64,000 bases of DNA, from the NCBI GenBank assembly GCA_947345935.1, contig CAMZZN010000006.1, positions 1-64,000 on the forward strand. The letters run 5' to 3'. The stretch comes from an uncultured Ruminococcus sp. (GTDB taxonomy: Bacteria > Bacillota > Clostridia > Oscillospirales > Ruminococcaceae). Shown here in pieces: positions 48,275 to 57,895 of this stretch. The translations under genes were made by a program, and so were the position numbers. The notes below the pieces were generated by a model. The model did not search any database, had not been told where the DNA came from, and saw only the letters and a list, made by a program, of their open reading frames with translations. How positions within the stretch are numbered: position 1 is the stretch's first letter; every line of letters starts with the position of its first letter.

Positions 48275-50791
48275 CTATTCTTGCTGCATCCTCATTTTTC
48301 TTTCTTCAAACTGCATTCTCGACATCAGCACTTTCCTCGGTTTTGAACCCTCGCTCGGACCGATAACGCCCATTTCTTCCAGTTCGTCCATTATTCTTGA
48401 GGCCCTCGCATAACCCAGTTTCAGTTTTTTCTGGAGCATAGTGGTAGAAAGCTGACCGTTATTGACAGCCACTTCCATTGCCCTTTCAACGAAATCTCCG
48501 TCCGTACCGGCGGCAGAGCTGTCAGAACTATCCTTATCCGCTTTCGTCTGCGGTACGAACTTATCGACCGCTTCGGTAATTGATTCATCATATTCTGCCT
48601 TGACCTGACTGCTGATAAACGATATGGTTTCCGTAATATCCTTATTCGTCGCAAAACATCCCTGTACTCTTATCGGCTTGTTCATTCCGATAGGCATATA
48701 CAACATATCGCCGTTTCCGAGAAGCTTATCCGCTCCAGCCATGTCGATTATCGTTCTGGAATCGACCTGCGACATAACGGAAAGAGCTATTCTGCTGGGG
48801 ATATTCGCCTTGATAAGTCCAGTTATAACATCCGTGGTAGGACGCTGCGTCGCCACCACAAGATGCATTCCGGCAGCACGTCCCATCTGTGCAAGACGGC
48901 AGATAGAATCTTCTACTTCCTTGCCCGCAACCAGCATCATATCTGCAAGTTCGTCGATAAATACAACTATCTGCGGCATTTTTTCAAGTTCATCCTGTTC
49001 GGCTATGTAATTGTAAGATTTCAAATCGTTTGCGCCTATTTCCGAAAAAATCGTATATCTGCGCATCATCTCGTTGACAGCCCAGTTAAGAGCTCCGGCT
49101 GCTTTTTTAGCGTCAATGACAATAGGGATGAGCAGATGTGGGATGCCGTCGAATATTTTGAATTCAACCATTTTCGGGTCGATAAGGATCAGCTTTACCT
49201 CGTCCGGTCTTGCCTTGTAGAGTATGCTCATTATAATTGATCTTGTACATACGGATTTACCCGATCCGGTAGTTCCTGCAATGATAACGTGGGGCATTTT
49301 TGTAATGTCGCCCAGAATTATATTTCCTGCAATATCTCTGCCGACCGCAAAGGTAAGCCTGCTCTGTGAACTGCGGAATTCATTGCTTTGCAATATTTCA
49401 CGGAGAGTTACCGTATCTTTATGTATGTTCGGAACTTCTATTCCAACCACAGGCTTTCCCGGCACTGGAGCTTCAATTCGCACGCCCATTGCGGCAAGAC
49501 TCAGTGCGATATCGTCCTCCAGTCCCCTTATCTTTGAGACCTTTACGCCTGCTCCCGGCTGTATTTCATATCTCGTAATGGACGGTCCCCTGAGAATGTC
49601 CATGATCTTTACCTCTATTCCGAAGCTTTTCAGGGTATTTTTGATTATATCCGACTTTTCACGAAGTTCTACCACAGCCTCGGCGCTGTTTGATTTCACC
49701 GACGGAGGAGCGAGAAGTTCAACTGACGGAAGAACGTATACCTGCTGCTTCGGCGCAGCTTTTTCCTTTTCGGCGCTGACATCCTGATCTGCGGACATGG
49801 CTTCTGCGGCAGTTCCTTCCGCCGCTTTTGTGATGAGTTCCTCCAGCTTCTCGTCTGCGTCATCGCCGGCAGGCTCTACTCCAGAAGCGCTGTTCCTGCT
49901 CGTTACTGCATTTTCTTTAGGAAGCGGAATATCCATCAAGAAGTCGTCGTTTACAGAATAACCGGATTTTTTTCCGGAATGACTTTCTGACGTTTTGGTT
50001 TTGCCATTTTTGCTGTTGACTATGTCGATAGCCTCAAGATCGGCGTCAAACTGGCGTTTTTCCCTGTCGTCGTCAACATCGTCGTCGTCGAAGGCATCCT
50101 CAAAATTTCCTCCCATGAGCATATTCTGAACACCTTCCAGACAGTTTCCAAGAAATTTAAACGGCTTGAGGAGCAGTTTGAAAAAGTCCATAAGACCTCT
50201 TCCTGTCAGAAGCATACCGAAAACAAAAAACATTACGACTGTAACGATTTTTGCGCCCATTCCGCCGAATGCTGCCAAAAGCGGACCGGCAATAAGCATA
50301 CTTGCAACTCCCCCGCCTTTTACGTCAACTCCGTTCTCGTAGAGCACCTTGAAATGATTCCAGAAATTTCTTCCCGGAAGCTCCCCGACAAAAAATATCT
50401 GTAATGCAGCAGAAAACAGAAATGCCATTGCAATACCCCAGAAAGCCCTGCCTGTCACCTTTTTCTGGCTTCTTTCCATGCCTATCTGAACAGCCGTGTA
50501 TATGAGCGTGACCGGAACGAAAACAACAGCCGCTCCGAAAAGTCCCAGCAGCATACTGTGCATTTTGCGCCATCCGGCAGATCCCTTTATAACGATCATA
50601 AATGCGATAAGTATCCCGGCAGCAAAGAGAACAATGGACCAGAACTGATTCTGATCGTTGACGGCAGCCGGCTTCTGTTCAGTTTTTTTTGTGCTCTCTG
50701 ATTTTTCTTTCGGAACGTCCTGCGCCTTTGACGTCTGACTCTTTTTCTGCCGTGAGCCTGATCCGGCGCTGTTCTTTTTAGCTTCTGCCAT
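48275..50791 (-). CDS. FtsK/SpoIIIE-family DNA translocase
   Basis: HVIIAGTTGSGKSVCTRSIIMSILYKARPDEVKLILIDPKMVEF...; C-terminal winged-helix (gamma) ARASRIMDELEEMGVIGPSEGSKPRKVL; start MAEAKK behind ggaggt. Confidence 0.93.
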   Translation of the reverse strand: MAEAKKNSAGSGSRQKKSQTSKAQDVPKEKSESTKKTEQKPAAVNDQNQFWSIVLFAAGILIAFMIVIKGSAGWRKMHSMLLGLFGAAVVFVPVTLIYTAVQIGMERSQKKVTGRAFWGIAMAFLFSAALQIFFVGELPGRNFWNHFKVLYENGVDVKGGGVASMLIAGPLLAAFGGMGAKIVTVVMFFVFGMLLTGRGLMDFFKLLLKPFKFLGNCLEGVQNMLMGGNFEDAFDDDDVDDDREKRQFDADLEAIDIVNSKNGKTKTSESHSGKKSGYSVNDDFLMDIPLPKENAVTSRNSASGVEPAGDDADEKLEELITKAAEGTAAEAMSADQDVSAEKEKAAPKQQVYVLPSVELLAPPSVKSNSAEAVVELREKSDIIKNTLKSFGIEVKIMDILRGPSITRYEIQPGAGVKVSKIRGLEDDIALSLAAMGVRIEAPVPGKPVVGIEVPNIHKDTVTLREILQSNEFRSSQSRLTFAVGRDIAGNIILGDITKMPHVIIAGTTGSGKSVCTRSIIMSILYKARPDEVKLILIDPKMVEFKIFDGIPHLLIPIVIDAKKAAGALNWAVNEMMRRYTIFSEIGANDLKSYNYIAEQDELEKMPQIVVFIDELADMMLVAGKEVEDSICRLAQMGRAAGMHLVVATQRPTTDVITGLIKANIPSRIALSVMSQVDSRTIIDMAGADKLLGNGDMLYMPIGMNKPIRVQGCFATNKDITETISFISSQVKAEYDESITEAVDKFVPQTKADKDSSDSSAAGTDGDFVERAMEVAVNNGQLSTTMLQKKLKLGYARASRIMDELEEMGVIGPSEGSKPRKVLMSRMQFEERKMRMQQE

Positions 50792-50819
50792 TTTTACCTC
50801 CGTAGATCTGTTCTCTTGC

Positions 50820-50857
50820 CGTGCACACTCCGGAAACATTCTTTGGTGTGCACGGCG
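50820..50857 (-). terminator. Inverted repeat between tepA and ftsK/spoIIIE
   Basis: GCCGTGCACAC...GTGTGCACGGC. Confidence 0.5.
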
Positions 50858-50867
50858 ATTTTTATAA

Positions 50868-51575
50868 TTATATATATCTCTTTTCTGTATTCTCGATCAA
50901 ACTGTAAAGACATTCCATTGCATCGCTGAGACCGCCAAGTTCGTCGATAAGTCCGAGTCCCACTGCTTTTTCACCCTCGAGCACACTTCCGACATCAAGG
51001 ACAAGCTCCTCGGTATTAAGCATAAGGCGGCGAAAATCATCTTCTTTAATATTGCTGTTTTTCAGGACAAAGTTCACAATTCTGTCCTGCATTTTATCAA
51101 AATAGGAAAGCGTCTGAGGCACGCCGAGAACAGTACCGTTCATTCGTACAGGGTGAATCGTCATTGACGCACTTGGTACAATAAAGGAATGCTTTGCGCT
51201 TACTGCAAGCGGAACGCCGATAGAATGACCGCCTCCCACAACAAGAGAGACTGTCGGCGTTTTCATTCCGGAAATCAGCTCAGCAATAGCAAGTCCGGCT
51301 TCAACATCGCCGCCCACCGTATTCAATATTATAAGAAGTCCCTCGACGCTTCTGTCCTGCTCTATCGCCACCAGAGCAGGTATTATATGCTCGTATTTAG
51401 TAGTCTTATTCTGTTCCGAAAGAACATAATGCCCTTCTATCTGACCGATCACCGTCAGACAGTGGATAAGATGCTTTGCATTCTGTGAAACAGTCTGCCC
51501 CAGCTTTTCGGCAAGCTCTGCCTCGTCAAGCTTTTCCTCTGTCACGGATTTTTCATTTTTGTTTTTTTCTTCCAA
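50868..51575 (-). CDS. tepA: ClpP-like serine protease, translocation-enhancing protein TepA-type
   Basis: [69 protein letters not shown]; synteny with spoIIIE. Confidence 0.85.
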   Translation of the reverse strand: MEEKNKNEKSVTEEKLDEAELAEKLGQTVSQNAKHLIHCLTVIGQIEGHYVLSEQNKTTKYEHIIPALVAIEQDRSVEGLLIILNTVGGDVEAGLAIAELISGMKTPTVSLVVGGGHSIGVPLAVSAKHSFIVPSASMTIHPVRMNGTVLGVPQTLSYFDKMQDRIVNFVLKNSNIKEDDFRRLMLNTEELVLDVGSVLEGEKAVGLGLIDELGGLSDAMECLYSLIENTEKRYI

Positions 51576-51701
51576 TTGTATACACTCCTTGCCTGAAATT
51601 TACTTTATTATGTGCCGTTTCAGGATATGTATACATTTATTATTATATTATAAACTTTTTTTGAAATAAAGTCAAGGAAAACGAAAATCAATTTTCCCAG
51701 G

Positions 51702-51933
51702 ACAGCAGCATTTACTTCTATTCGTGTTTACAAAGGGGGACGCTGTCCCCCTAATCCCCCTGCCAAAGGGAAGTACATTCCCTTTGGAAACCCATTATTA
51801 ATTCTTAAAAATCCACCACAAGGGGGATTTTTAAGAATTAGAGTGAAATCCAGACAGAAAATATTTTCCTTTAACAGGAAATTAAAGAGACAAAATCTCT
51901 TTTATAATCATAATAAAAATAAATTCTATTGCC
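51702..51933 (+). repeat. Multi-hairpin intergenic element, copy B
   Basis: Outer CAGCAGCATTTACTT/AAATTCTATTGCC; GGGGGACgctGTCCCCC; CCAAAGGGAAgtacaTTCCCTTTGG; TAATTCTTAAAAATCC...GGATTTTTAAGAATTA. Confidence 0.75.
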
Positions 51934-52040
51934 ATAAATAAAATTTTATTTGTAAACCAAAACCCTCTTTCAATTTTTATTGACAATATAAATATTTTAT
52001 GATATGATTATATTATAATTAGTTGTCCGGAGGTGTTTCC

Positions 52041-52640
52041 ATGAAAAAGAAAAAATCATCAGCTGACGCTGATAATGAAGCTGCCGCACGAAAAAGCAGA
52101 CTCCCCATGATAGCGGTAATAACTGCAGCCGCAATTATAATCGTTCTGGCAATTCTCATTATCATCTACTTCCTTGGTCCGAAAAAAGCCGTAAAAAAAT
52201 ACGTCAAGGCGGGTATCAGTAAAAACGGCGGAAAAAATTATTTTTCACTTATTCTTCCGGATTATGTTGCAGATCAGCTGCATTCAGACGAAAAATGGGA
52301 CGGCATGATAGAACGCTATAATATTGATAATGCCGACATCCGGGACTATTACAAACTAAAAATCAAAAAAATTGACAAGAAAAGCAAACTCTCTGACAGC
52401 GCTCTGGACGGAGCACAGATCTATTTTACAGAAATAGCACAAAAATATGATACAAAACCAAAGAAGCTTAATATTAAAAAAGGCTGGGAATTTGAGATAC
52501 AGCTCACCAAAAAAGAAAAGAAGAAAAGCAAAACCACCGAATCACTAACCGTATGTGCCGTAAAAATCAAAGGCGAAGGATGGAAGATCGCCGAAGTCAG
52601 CGCATCAGATCTTGAAAGTCTCAGCCGGAGTCATGACTGA
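52041..52640 (+). CDS. Single-pass membrane protein of unknown function
   Basis: MKKKKSSADADNEA...; TM MIAVITAAAIIIVLAILIIIYFLG; RBS cggaggtg. Confidence 0.6.
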   Translation: MKKKKSSADADNEAAARKSRLPMIAVITAAAIIIVLAILIIIYFLGPKKAVKKYVKAGISKNGGKNYFSLILPDYVADQLHSDEKWDGMIERYNIDNADIRDYYKLKIKKIDKKSKLSDSALDGAQIYFTEIAQKYDTKPKKLNIKKGWEFEIQLTKKEKKKSKTTESLTVCAVKIKGEGWKIAEVSASDLESLSRSHD

Positions 52641-52666
52641 GCCTGACATAAAACAATATTATAAAA

Positions 52667-52697
52667 ACCTGTCCGTATAATTTTAATGCGGACAGGT
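52667..52697 (+). terminator. Intrinsic terminator
   Basis: AACCTGTCCGtataattttaatGCGGACAGGTTTCTTT. Confidence 0.75.
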
Positions 52698-52888
52698 TTC
52701 TTTATATTTTACCGTAAAACGAAACATGCAAGCAAACTCAAATATGAGACAGCATCAATACAGCGGCTACGACAGATAAAATAAAAATTTCTTACAGGGT
52801 ATTGCATTTTATTTCCGGATATAGTATAATAGTAATTACAGGGCTGAAATATCGCCCACGACAGTAAAATATCAGGAGGAATTTAATT

Positions 52889-53752
52889 ATGTTAGTTTCA
52901 GCTACAGAAATGCTTCAGAAGGCAAGAGCCGGTAAGTACGCAGTAGGTCAGTTCAACATCAACAATCTTGAGTGGACAAAGGCTATTCTTCTTACAGCTC
53001 AGGAGCTTAACTCCCCTGTTATCCTCGGTGTATCTGAGGGCGCAGGCAAGTATATGACAGGCTTCAATACAGTTGCCGCTATGGTCAAGGCAATGGACGA
53101 GTCTCTCGGAATTACCGTTCCCGTTGCTCTTCACCTCGATCATGGCTCATATGAGGGCTGCTACAAGTGCATCAAGGCTGGATTTACTTCCATCATGTTT
53201 GACGGTTCTCATTTCCCGATCGACGAGAACGTTGCAAAGACAACAGAACTCGTAAACGTTGCTCACGGTCTCGGTCTTTCTATCGAAGCAGAAGTCGGCT
53301 CTATCGGCGGCGAAGAGGACGGCGTTGTAGGTGCAGGCGAATGTGCCGACCCCAACGAGTGCAAGATGATCGCTGATCTCGGCGTTGACTTCCTTGCAGC
53401 AGGTATCGGCAATATTCACGGCAAGTACCCTGAAAATTGGGCTGGTCTTAGCTTTGAAACTCTTGCTGCCGTAAACGAGAAAGTCGGCGATATGCCTCTT
53501 GTTCTCCACGGCGGTACAGGAATCCCCGATGATATGATCGCTAAGGCTATTTCACTTGGCGTTGCTAAGATCAATGTTAATACAGAGTGCCAGCTTTCAT
53601 TCCAGGAAGCTACACGAGCTTACATTGAGGCCGGCAAGGATCAGCAGGGCAAGGGCTTCGACCCCAGAAAGCTTCTCGCTCCCGGATTTGAGGCTATCAA
53701 GGCTAAGGTCAAGGAGAAGATGGAACTCTTCGGAAGCGTAAACAAGGCTTGA
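52889..53752 (+). CDS. fba: Class II fructose-1,6-bisphosphate aldolase
   Basis: MLVSATEMLQKARAGKYAVGQFNINNLEWTKAIL...VALHLDHGSYEGCYKCIKAGFTSIMFDGSHFP...LVLHGGTGIPDDMIAKAISLGVAKINVNTECQ. Confidence 0.96.
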   Translation: MLVSATEMLQKARAGKYAVGQFNINNLEWTKAILLTAQELNSPVILGVSEGAGKYMTGFNTVAAMVKAMDESLGITVPVALHLDHGSYEGCYKCIKAGFTSIMFDGSHFPIDENVAKTTELVNVAHGLGLSIEAEVGSIGGEEDGVVGAGECADPNECKMIADLGVDFLAAGIGNIHGKYPENWAGLSFETLAAVNEKVGDMPLVLHGGTGIPDDMIAKAISLGVAKINVNTECQLSFQEATRAYIEAGKDQQGKGFDPRKLLAPGFEAIKAKVKEKMELFGSVNKA

Positions 53753-53771
53753 TTTAATTTTTCAGCATAAA

Positions 53772-53799
53772 AAAGACATCCTTTCGGGGATGTCTTTAT
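53772..53799 (+). terminator. Intrinsic terminator of fba
   Basis: AAAGACATCCtttcgGGGATGTCTTTATT. Confidence 0.85.
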
Positions 53800-53905
53800 T
53801 GCATTAATAAAAGTTAATTTTTTTTAAAAACAATTTTCCTATTGATTTTTTCTGCAAAGCGTTGTATAATAATAAAGGTAACACCGTAAAACCATCAGGA
53901 GGTTT

Positions 53906-54451
53906 TTGTGCGTTGTTGCCTATAGTACCATAACTTTGATAAGGCAGGTTTTTCATATGCTAAAAGCCATTGGCTCAAAAAAGGAACTATCTTCTGACAG
54001 CTATTACAGCCATGTCAGCGATATAATCAACAGCAGTGAACTTGACAAACTCAAGGAAATAACACATCATATCTCGACCACACGCTTTCAGCATTGTCTG
54101 AACGTCTCATATTATACGTATCTTATCTGCAAAAAGCTTCACCTCGACGCTCGTGCCGCTGCAAGAGCAGGTCTGCTTCATGATCTTTTTTACTATGACC
54201 GCAAAAAGTATAACAAAAGCAAGATCAGAGGGCAGCTTTCGCACAGTTCCATGCACTCACGTCTTGCCGTGGAAAATGCCGCAGATCTTACTGATATCTC
54301 CGATCTCGAACGTGATATGATCGAAAACCATATGTGGCCTATGACCCGATCCTTTCCGAAGTACAAAGAAAGCTATATCATCACACTTACCGATAAATAC
54401 TGTGCGGTTCTTGAATTCTGCATTCCCAGAATAAAAACTGTACTGTCATAA
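53906..54451 (+). CDS. HD-domain protein (start uncertain: TTG 53906 or ATG 53957)
   Basis: TRFQHCLNVSYYTYLICKKLHLDARAAARAGLLHDLFYYD; RBS aggagg before TTG. Confidence 0.75.
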   Translation: MCVVAYSTITLIRQVFHMLKAIGSKKELSSDSYYSHVSDIINSSELDKLKEITHHISTTRFQHCLNVSYYTYLICKKLHLDARAAARAGLLHDLFYYDRKKYNKSKIRGQLSHSSMHSRLAVENAADLTDISDLERDMIENHMWPMTRSFPKYKESYIITLTDKYCAVLEFCIPRIKTVLS

Positions 54452-54514
54452 TAAAAGGCGTTAACCGCTCTTTGTGCGGCGGCGTCTAAAAGCATCAAAG
54501 GAGAAAAAATCATT

Positions 54515-55783
54515 ATGAATATTGAAACAAAATGCCTTCACGCAGGCTATACGCCAAAAAATACCGAACCAAGAGTAGTACCTATCGTACAAAGTACCAC
54601 ATATGTATACGATTCTACCGACGATGTCGCTGCTGTTTTTGACGACCCGACCAAAAGTCTCATCTATTCACGTTTTGAAAATCCAACGGTAATGGCTGTT
54701 GAAGAAAAGATAGCGGCTCTTGAGGGCGGTATCGGCGCTATGTGTACTTCCAGCGGACAGGCGGCTTCTCTCTGCTCTCTGCTGAACATCCTCCAGGCAG
54801 GTGACAGTTTTATTTCCACAACGACTATTTACGGCGGAACTGTAAATCTCTTTGCTGTTACGCTCAAAAAACTTGGAATTGAATGCATTTTTGTCGATCC
54901 GGACGCCTCAGAAGAAGAGATAAAAGCCGCTTTCAAGCCAAATACAAAGGCTGTTTTCGGCGAAACTATCGCCAATCCCGCTCTGACAGTCTTTGATATT
55001 GAAAAATTTGCCAAAATAACTCATGAGAATGAAGTTCCTCTCATCGTTGACAATACTTTCCCCACCCCCATTCTCTGCCGTCCTATCGAGCACGGGGCAG
55101 ATATCGTAATTCACTCCACCTCAAAATATATGGACGGTCATGCCGTTCAGGTAGGAGGAGTTATTGTTGACGCTGGAACGTTCAATTGGGCAAACGGCAA
55201 GTTCCCGGAATTCACAGAACCTGACGAAAGCTACCACGGCATAGTTTACACTCAGACATACGGAAAAGCCGCATATATTATAAAGGCAAGAATGCAGCTT
55301 ATGAGAGATTTCGGCTGCTATCCTTCGGCTCAATCTGCTTTTTATCTGAATCTCGGTCTTGAAACGCTTTCTATCCGTATGAAGCAATACTGCGAAAACG
55401 CCAAGATCGTTTCTGAATACCTTGAAGCAAACGACAAGGTTGAATCTGTAAACTATCCTGGTCTCAAGAGCAATAAATATCATGCTCTGGCCGAAAAATA
55501 CCTCCCAATGGGATGCAGCGGCGTAATTTCCTTTGTTATTAAAGGCGGAAGAAACGCTGCCGTAAAATTCATGGATTCCCTTAAACTTGCTTCCAACGAA
55601 GTTCATGTTGCCGATATACGTACCTGCGTTCTTCACCCTGCAAGCGCTACTCACCGTCAGCTCACTGATGAACAGCTCGCAGCAGCCGGAATAAACGGAG
55701 GCATGATTCGTCTTTCTGTAGGTCTTGAAAATATCAACGATATTCTCGACGATCTTAAAAATGCATTTGCAGCACTGGACTGA
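54515..55783 (+). CDS. metY: O-acetylhomoserine aminocarboxypropyltransferase/sulfhydrylase
   Basis: MNIETKCLHAGYTPKNTEPRVVPIVQSTTYVYDSTDDVAAVFD...SGQAASLCSL...VIHSTSKYMDGHAVQVGGVIVD. Confidence 0.9.
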   Translation: MNIETKCLHAGYTPKNTEPRVVPIVQSTTYVYDSTDDVAAVFDDPTKSLIYSRFENPTVMAVEEKIAALEGGIGAMCTSSGQAASLCSLLNILQAGDSFISTTTIYGGTVNLFAVTLKKLGIECIFVDPDASEEEIKAAFKPNTKAVFGETIANPALTVFDIEKFAKITHENEVPLIVDNTFPTPILCRPIEHGADIVIHSTSKYMDGHAVQVGGVIVDAGTFNWANGKFPEFTEPDESYHGIVYTQTYGKAAYIIKARMQLMRDFGCYPSAQSAFYLNLGLETLSIRMKQYCENAKIVSEYLEANDKVESVNYPGLKSNKYHALAEKYLPMGCSGVISFVIKGGRNAAVKFMDSLKLASNEVHVADIRTCVLHPASATHRQLTDEQLAAAGINGGMIRLSVGLENINDILDDLKNAFAALD

Positions 55784-55794
55784 CAGATCACATA

Positions 55795-55824
55795 AAAAAG
55801 CTCCCGGAAACGGGAGCTTTTTTA
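55795..55824. terminator. Bidirectional intrinsic terminator
   Basis: AAAAAAGCTCCCGgaaaCGGGAGCTTTTTTA. Confidence 0.85.
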
Positions 55825-56286
55825 TCAGTTTTTCTTGAATAGTTCCTTGAGAACCATGCCTGCACCGGCTGCTGTCAGTCCGAACATTATAATAAAAATA
55901 TATGCCGACGTACTGCGCCAATGTATCTGTGTTGACAAAAGAATACTCAGCAGTACGATCACAATACCGACAGCGACTACTACCCAGCCGAATATTTTGC
56001 GCTTCATGAGGAAAAGCATACCTATACCCACTATAATGGGAAGCATGACCATTCCATTGGGCATTCCGAATGAGCCGATGTGGAAAATATAGCCTCTCAT
56101 TCCCCAGCTGCTCGTTACAGACAAGTTATTGAAGATCATAAAAAGACCACCCGCCAGCATCAGAAGTCCTACAAAAAAACTGAGCAGATCATTGCCTTCA
56201 CTGTTGATTTTCCCTGTATTCCTGTTCATTTCACGAAGCTCCTGATAAATTTTCTCAAGCTCCTTATCACCATTTGATTTAGCCAA
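55825..56286 (-). CDS. Small multi-TM membrane protein of unknown function
   Basis: LLSFFVGLLMLAGGLFMIFNN...MVMLPIIVGIGMLFLM...VVVAVGIVIVLLSILL. Confidence 0.55.
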   Translation of the reverse strand: MAKSNGDKELEKIYQELREMNRNTGKINSEGNDLLSFFVGLLMLAGGLFMIFNNLSVTSSWGMRGYIFHIGSFGMPNGMVMLPIIVGIGMLFLMKRKIFGWVVVAVGIVIVLLSILLSTQIHWRSTSAYIFIIMFGLTAAGAGMVLKELFKKN

Positions 56287-56362
56287 TTAAAATTTCTCCT
56301 TCCTAAATAAAAAAAGTATTGACATTTATATACCATATGTGTTATAATAAATATGTTGATGC

Positions 56363-56449
56363 GCCGGTGTGATGGAATTGGCAGACGTGTCGGACTCAAA
56401 ATCCGATGGTAGCAATACCGTACCGGTTCGACCCCGGTCACCGGCACCA
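56363..56449 (+). tRNA. tRNA-Leu (CAA), CCA encoded
   Basis: GCCGGTG acceptor pairs with CACCGGC-ACCA; anticodon loop CTCAAAA; long variable arm TGGTAGCAATACCGT; T loop TTCGACC. Confidence 0.95.
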
Positions 56450-56454
56450 ATGTA

Positions 56455-56491
56455 AATACGTTCTGGTTTTTTACCGGAACGTATTTTTATT
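56455..56491 (+). terminator. Intrinsic terminator after tRNA-Leu
   Basis: AAATACGTTCTGGttttttaCCGGAACGTATTTTTATTT. Confidence 0.85.
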
Positions 56492-56527
56492 TCGGGGAGA
56501 GAAATTGCTCTCCCCTCTTTGCTGTCG

Positions 56528-57832
56528 TCAGTTCATCAACTGAATATAATCCTTGGATACATAACCGAATCCGTCCCCGAATACTATCTTATACCAATCT
56601 CCCTCCAGGGAAACTATCTCTACAATACTGTCCTTGTCAACCGTTCCGGTGATCTCATATTGCTTGCCGGGACCTTTTCTGACATTAAGCTCTGTCTCTT
56701 TGGTTGCAACTTTACCTCGCTGATACTGAGAATTCTGATTGCTGCTTCCTTTGGATACCGTAAGAAGAACAGTTGATCCCTTCTTTACCTTTGTTCCGGA
56801 AGCTATATCCTGATCTGCAATTTCCCCTTCAGCAACGGTATCGCTGTATTCGTACTTTGTATATGCAAGCAGACCTCTTTTCTGCATAACGCTCTTTGCA
56901 TTTTCCTCAGGCATACCACAAACATCGGGAACGATCACATCTTCTTCCGCCGGATCAACTCCTTTAGAAACTGTAAGGATTATTTTCGTTCCTTCAGCAA
57001 CGCTCGTTTCGGCTGCAATACTCTGGGAAATAACTGTTCCGGAAAGCTCGATGCTATACTGTTTTTCAATTTCAACCGTAAATCCCATTTCAGAAAGAAC
57101 CTCCGCAGCCCGATCGCCGCTCCATCCTACGACATCCGGTACGGTAATAATTGGCTGAACAGGAGCAGTCGTTTGCGGCTCTGTAATCGGTTCTTCTTCG
57201 TAATCTGTTTGAGACTCATATTCATAAACTGAATCTTCATCAGATTCATCAATACGTCCATATTCAGCGAAATCAGATTTACCGTCACGCTCTGCTTTTC
57301 CGTCATCATCATTGCTGTCATTAAGAATGATAAATGCTGCTATTCCGACAACGGCGAATATAACAAGAATAATCGACACAATAAGTAAAACTACAACCGC
57401 ATTTCCCTTTTTTCGTTCTTTTCCATATCCGGGCAATGCCGCCTGGCGCATTCTCAGATCGCCATAACCTGCCGGCATCCCGTACATACTATTCTGCGGC
57501 ATCTGCGGTGGTATGAACGGTTGCGCTCCGTATGCGTTATTCTGTGGTGTCCGGGGTGGTGTGACCGGTGGTGCTCCGTAAGCATTATTCTGCGGCGTCC
57601 GGGGTGGCGTGACCGGCGGTGCTCCGTAAGCATTATTCTGCGGCGTCCGGGGTGGCGTGACCGGCGGTGCTCCGTAAGCATTATTCTGTGGTGTCCGGGG
57701 CTGAATAGCCGGATTATTCTGTGAATTCTGAGAATACTGCCCCTTATTCATCATCACAGCGTTTGTCCTTGTTTTATTTTCAGGAATATATATTGTTTGT
57801 TCATTATCCATGTTTTTATTTTTATCCGACAT
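56528..57832 (-). CDS. Membrane protein with TPPRTPQNNAYGAPPV repeats, TM, two PASTA domains and SH3b domain
   Basis: ITVPDVVGWSGDRAAEVLSEMGFTVEIEKQYS...; VIVPDVCGMPEENAKSVMQKRGLLAYTKYEYSD...; C-term TELNVRKGPGKQYEITGTVDKDSIVEIVSLEGDWYKIVFGDGFGYVSKDYI. Confidence 0.85.
   Translation of the reverse strand: MSDKNKNMDNEQTIYIPENKTRTNAVMMNKGQYSQNSQNNPAIQPRTPQNNAYGAPPVTPPRTPQNNAYGAPPVTPPRTPQNNAYGAPPVTPPRTPQNNAYGAQPFIPPQMPQNSMYGMPAGYGDLRMRQAALPGYGKERKKGNAVVVLLIVSIILVIFAVVGIAAFIILNDSNDDDGKAERDGKSDFAEYGRIDESDEDSVYEYESQTDYEEEPITEPQTTAPVQPIITVPDVVGWSGDRAAEVLSEMGFTVEIEKQYSIELSGTVISQSIAAETSVAEGTKIILTVSKGVDPAEEDVIVPDVCGMPEENAKSVMQKRGLLAYTKYEYSDTVAEGEIADQDIASGTKVKKGSTVLLTVSKGSSNQNSQYQRGKVATKETELNVRKGPGKQYEITGTVDKDSIVEIVSLEGDWYKIVFGDGFGYVSKDYIQLMN
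57534..57677 (-). repeat. 48-bp in-frame tandem repeat (3 full units plus partial flanking units)
   Basis: gcattattctgcggcgtccggggtggcgtgaccggcggtgctccgtaa repeated with period 48. Confidence 0.9.
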
Positions 57833-57895
57833 AATATCTCCACCGCTTCACAGCGACGGAATTCACCTCCTAAAGCCAACGCCGTACAAAAGATA

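Noticed and set aside
54452-54514. Possible SAM riboswitch upstream of metY
   Set aside because: Only about 63 nt with one short hairpin; no SAM-I/II core visible.
56361-56450. tRNA start at 56361 (GCGCCGG)
   Set aside because: Acceptor pairing works only from 56363 (GCCGGTG with CACCGGC).
57486-57705. Regular 48-bp repeats resembling a CRISPR-like array
   Set aside because: Contiguous with no spacers, period divisible by 3, and in frame within the PASTA-SH3b ORF; coding tandem repeat.
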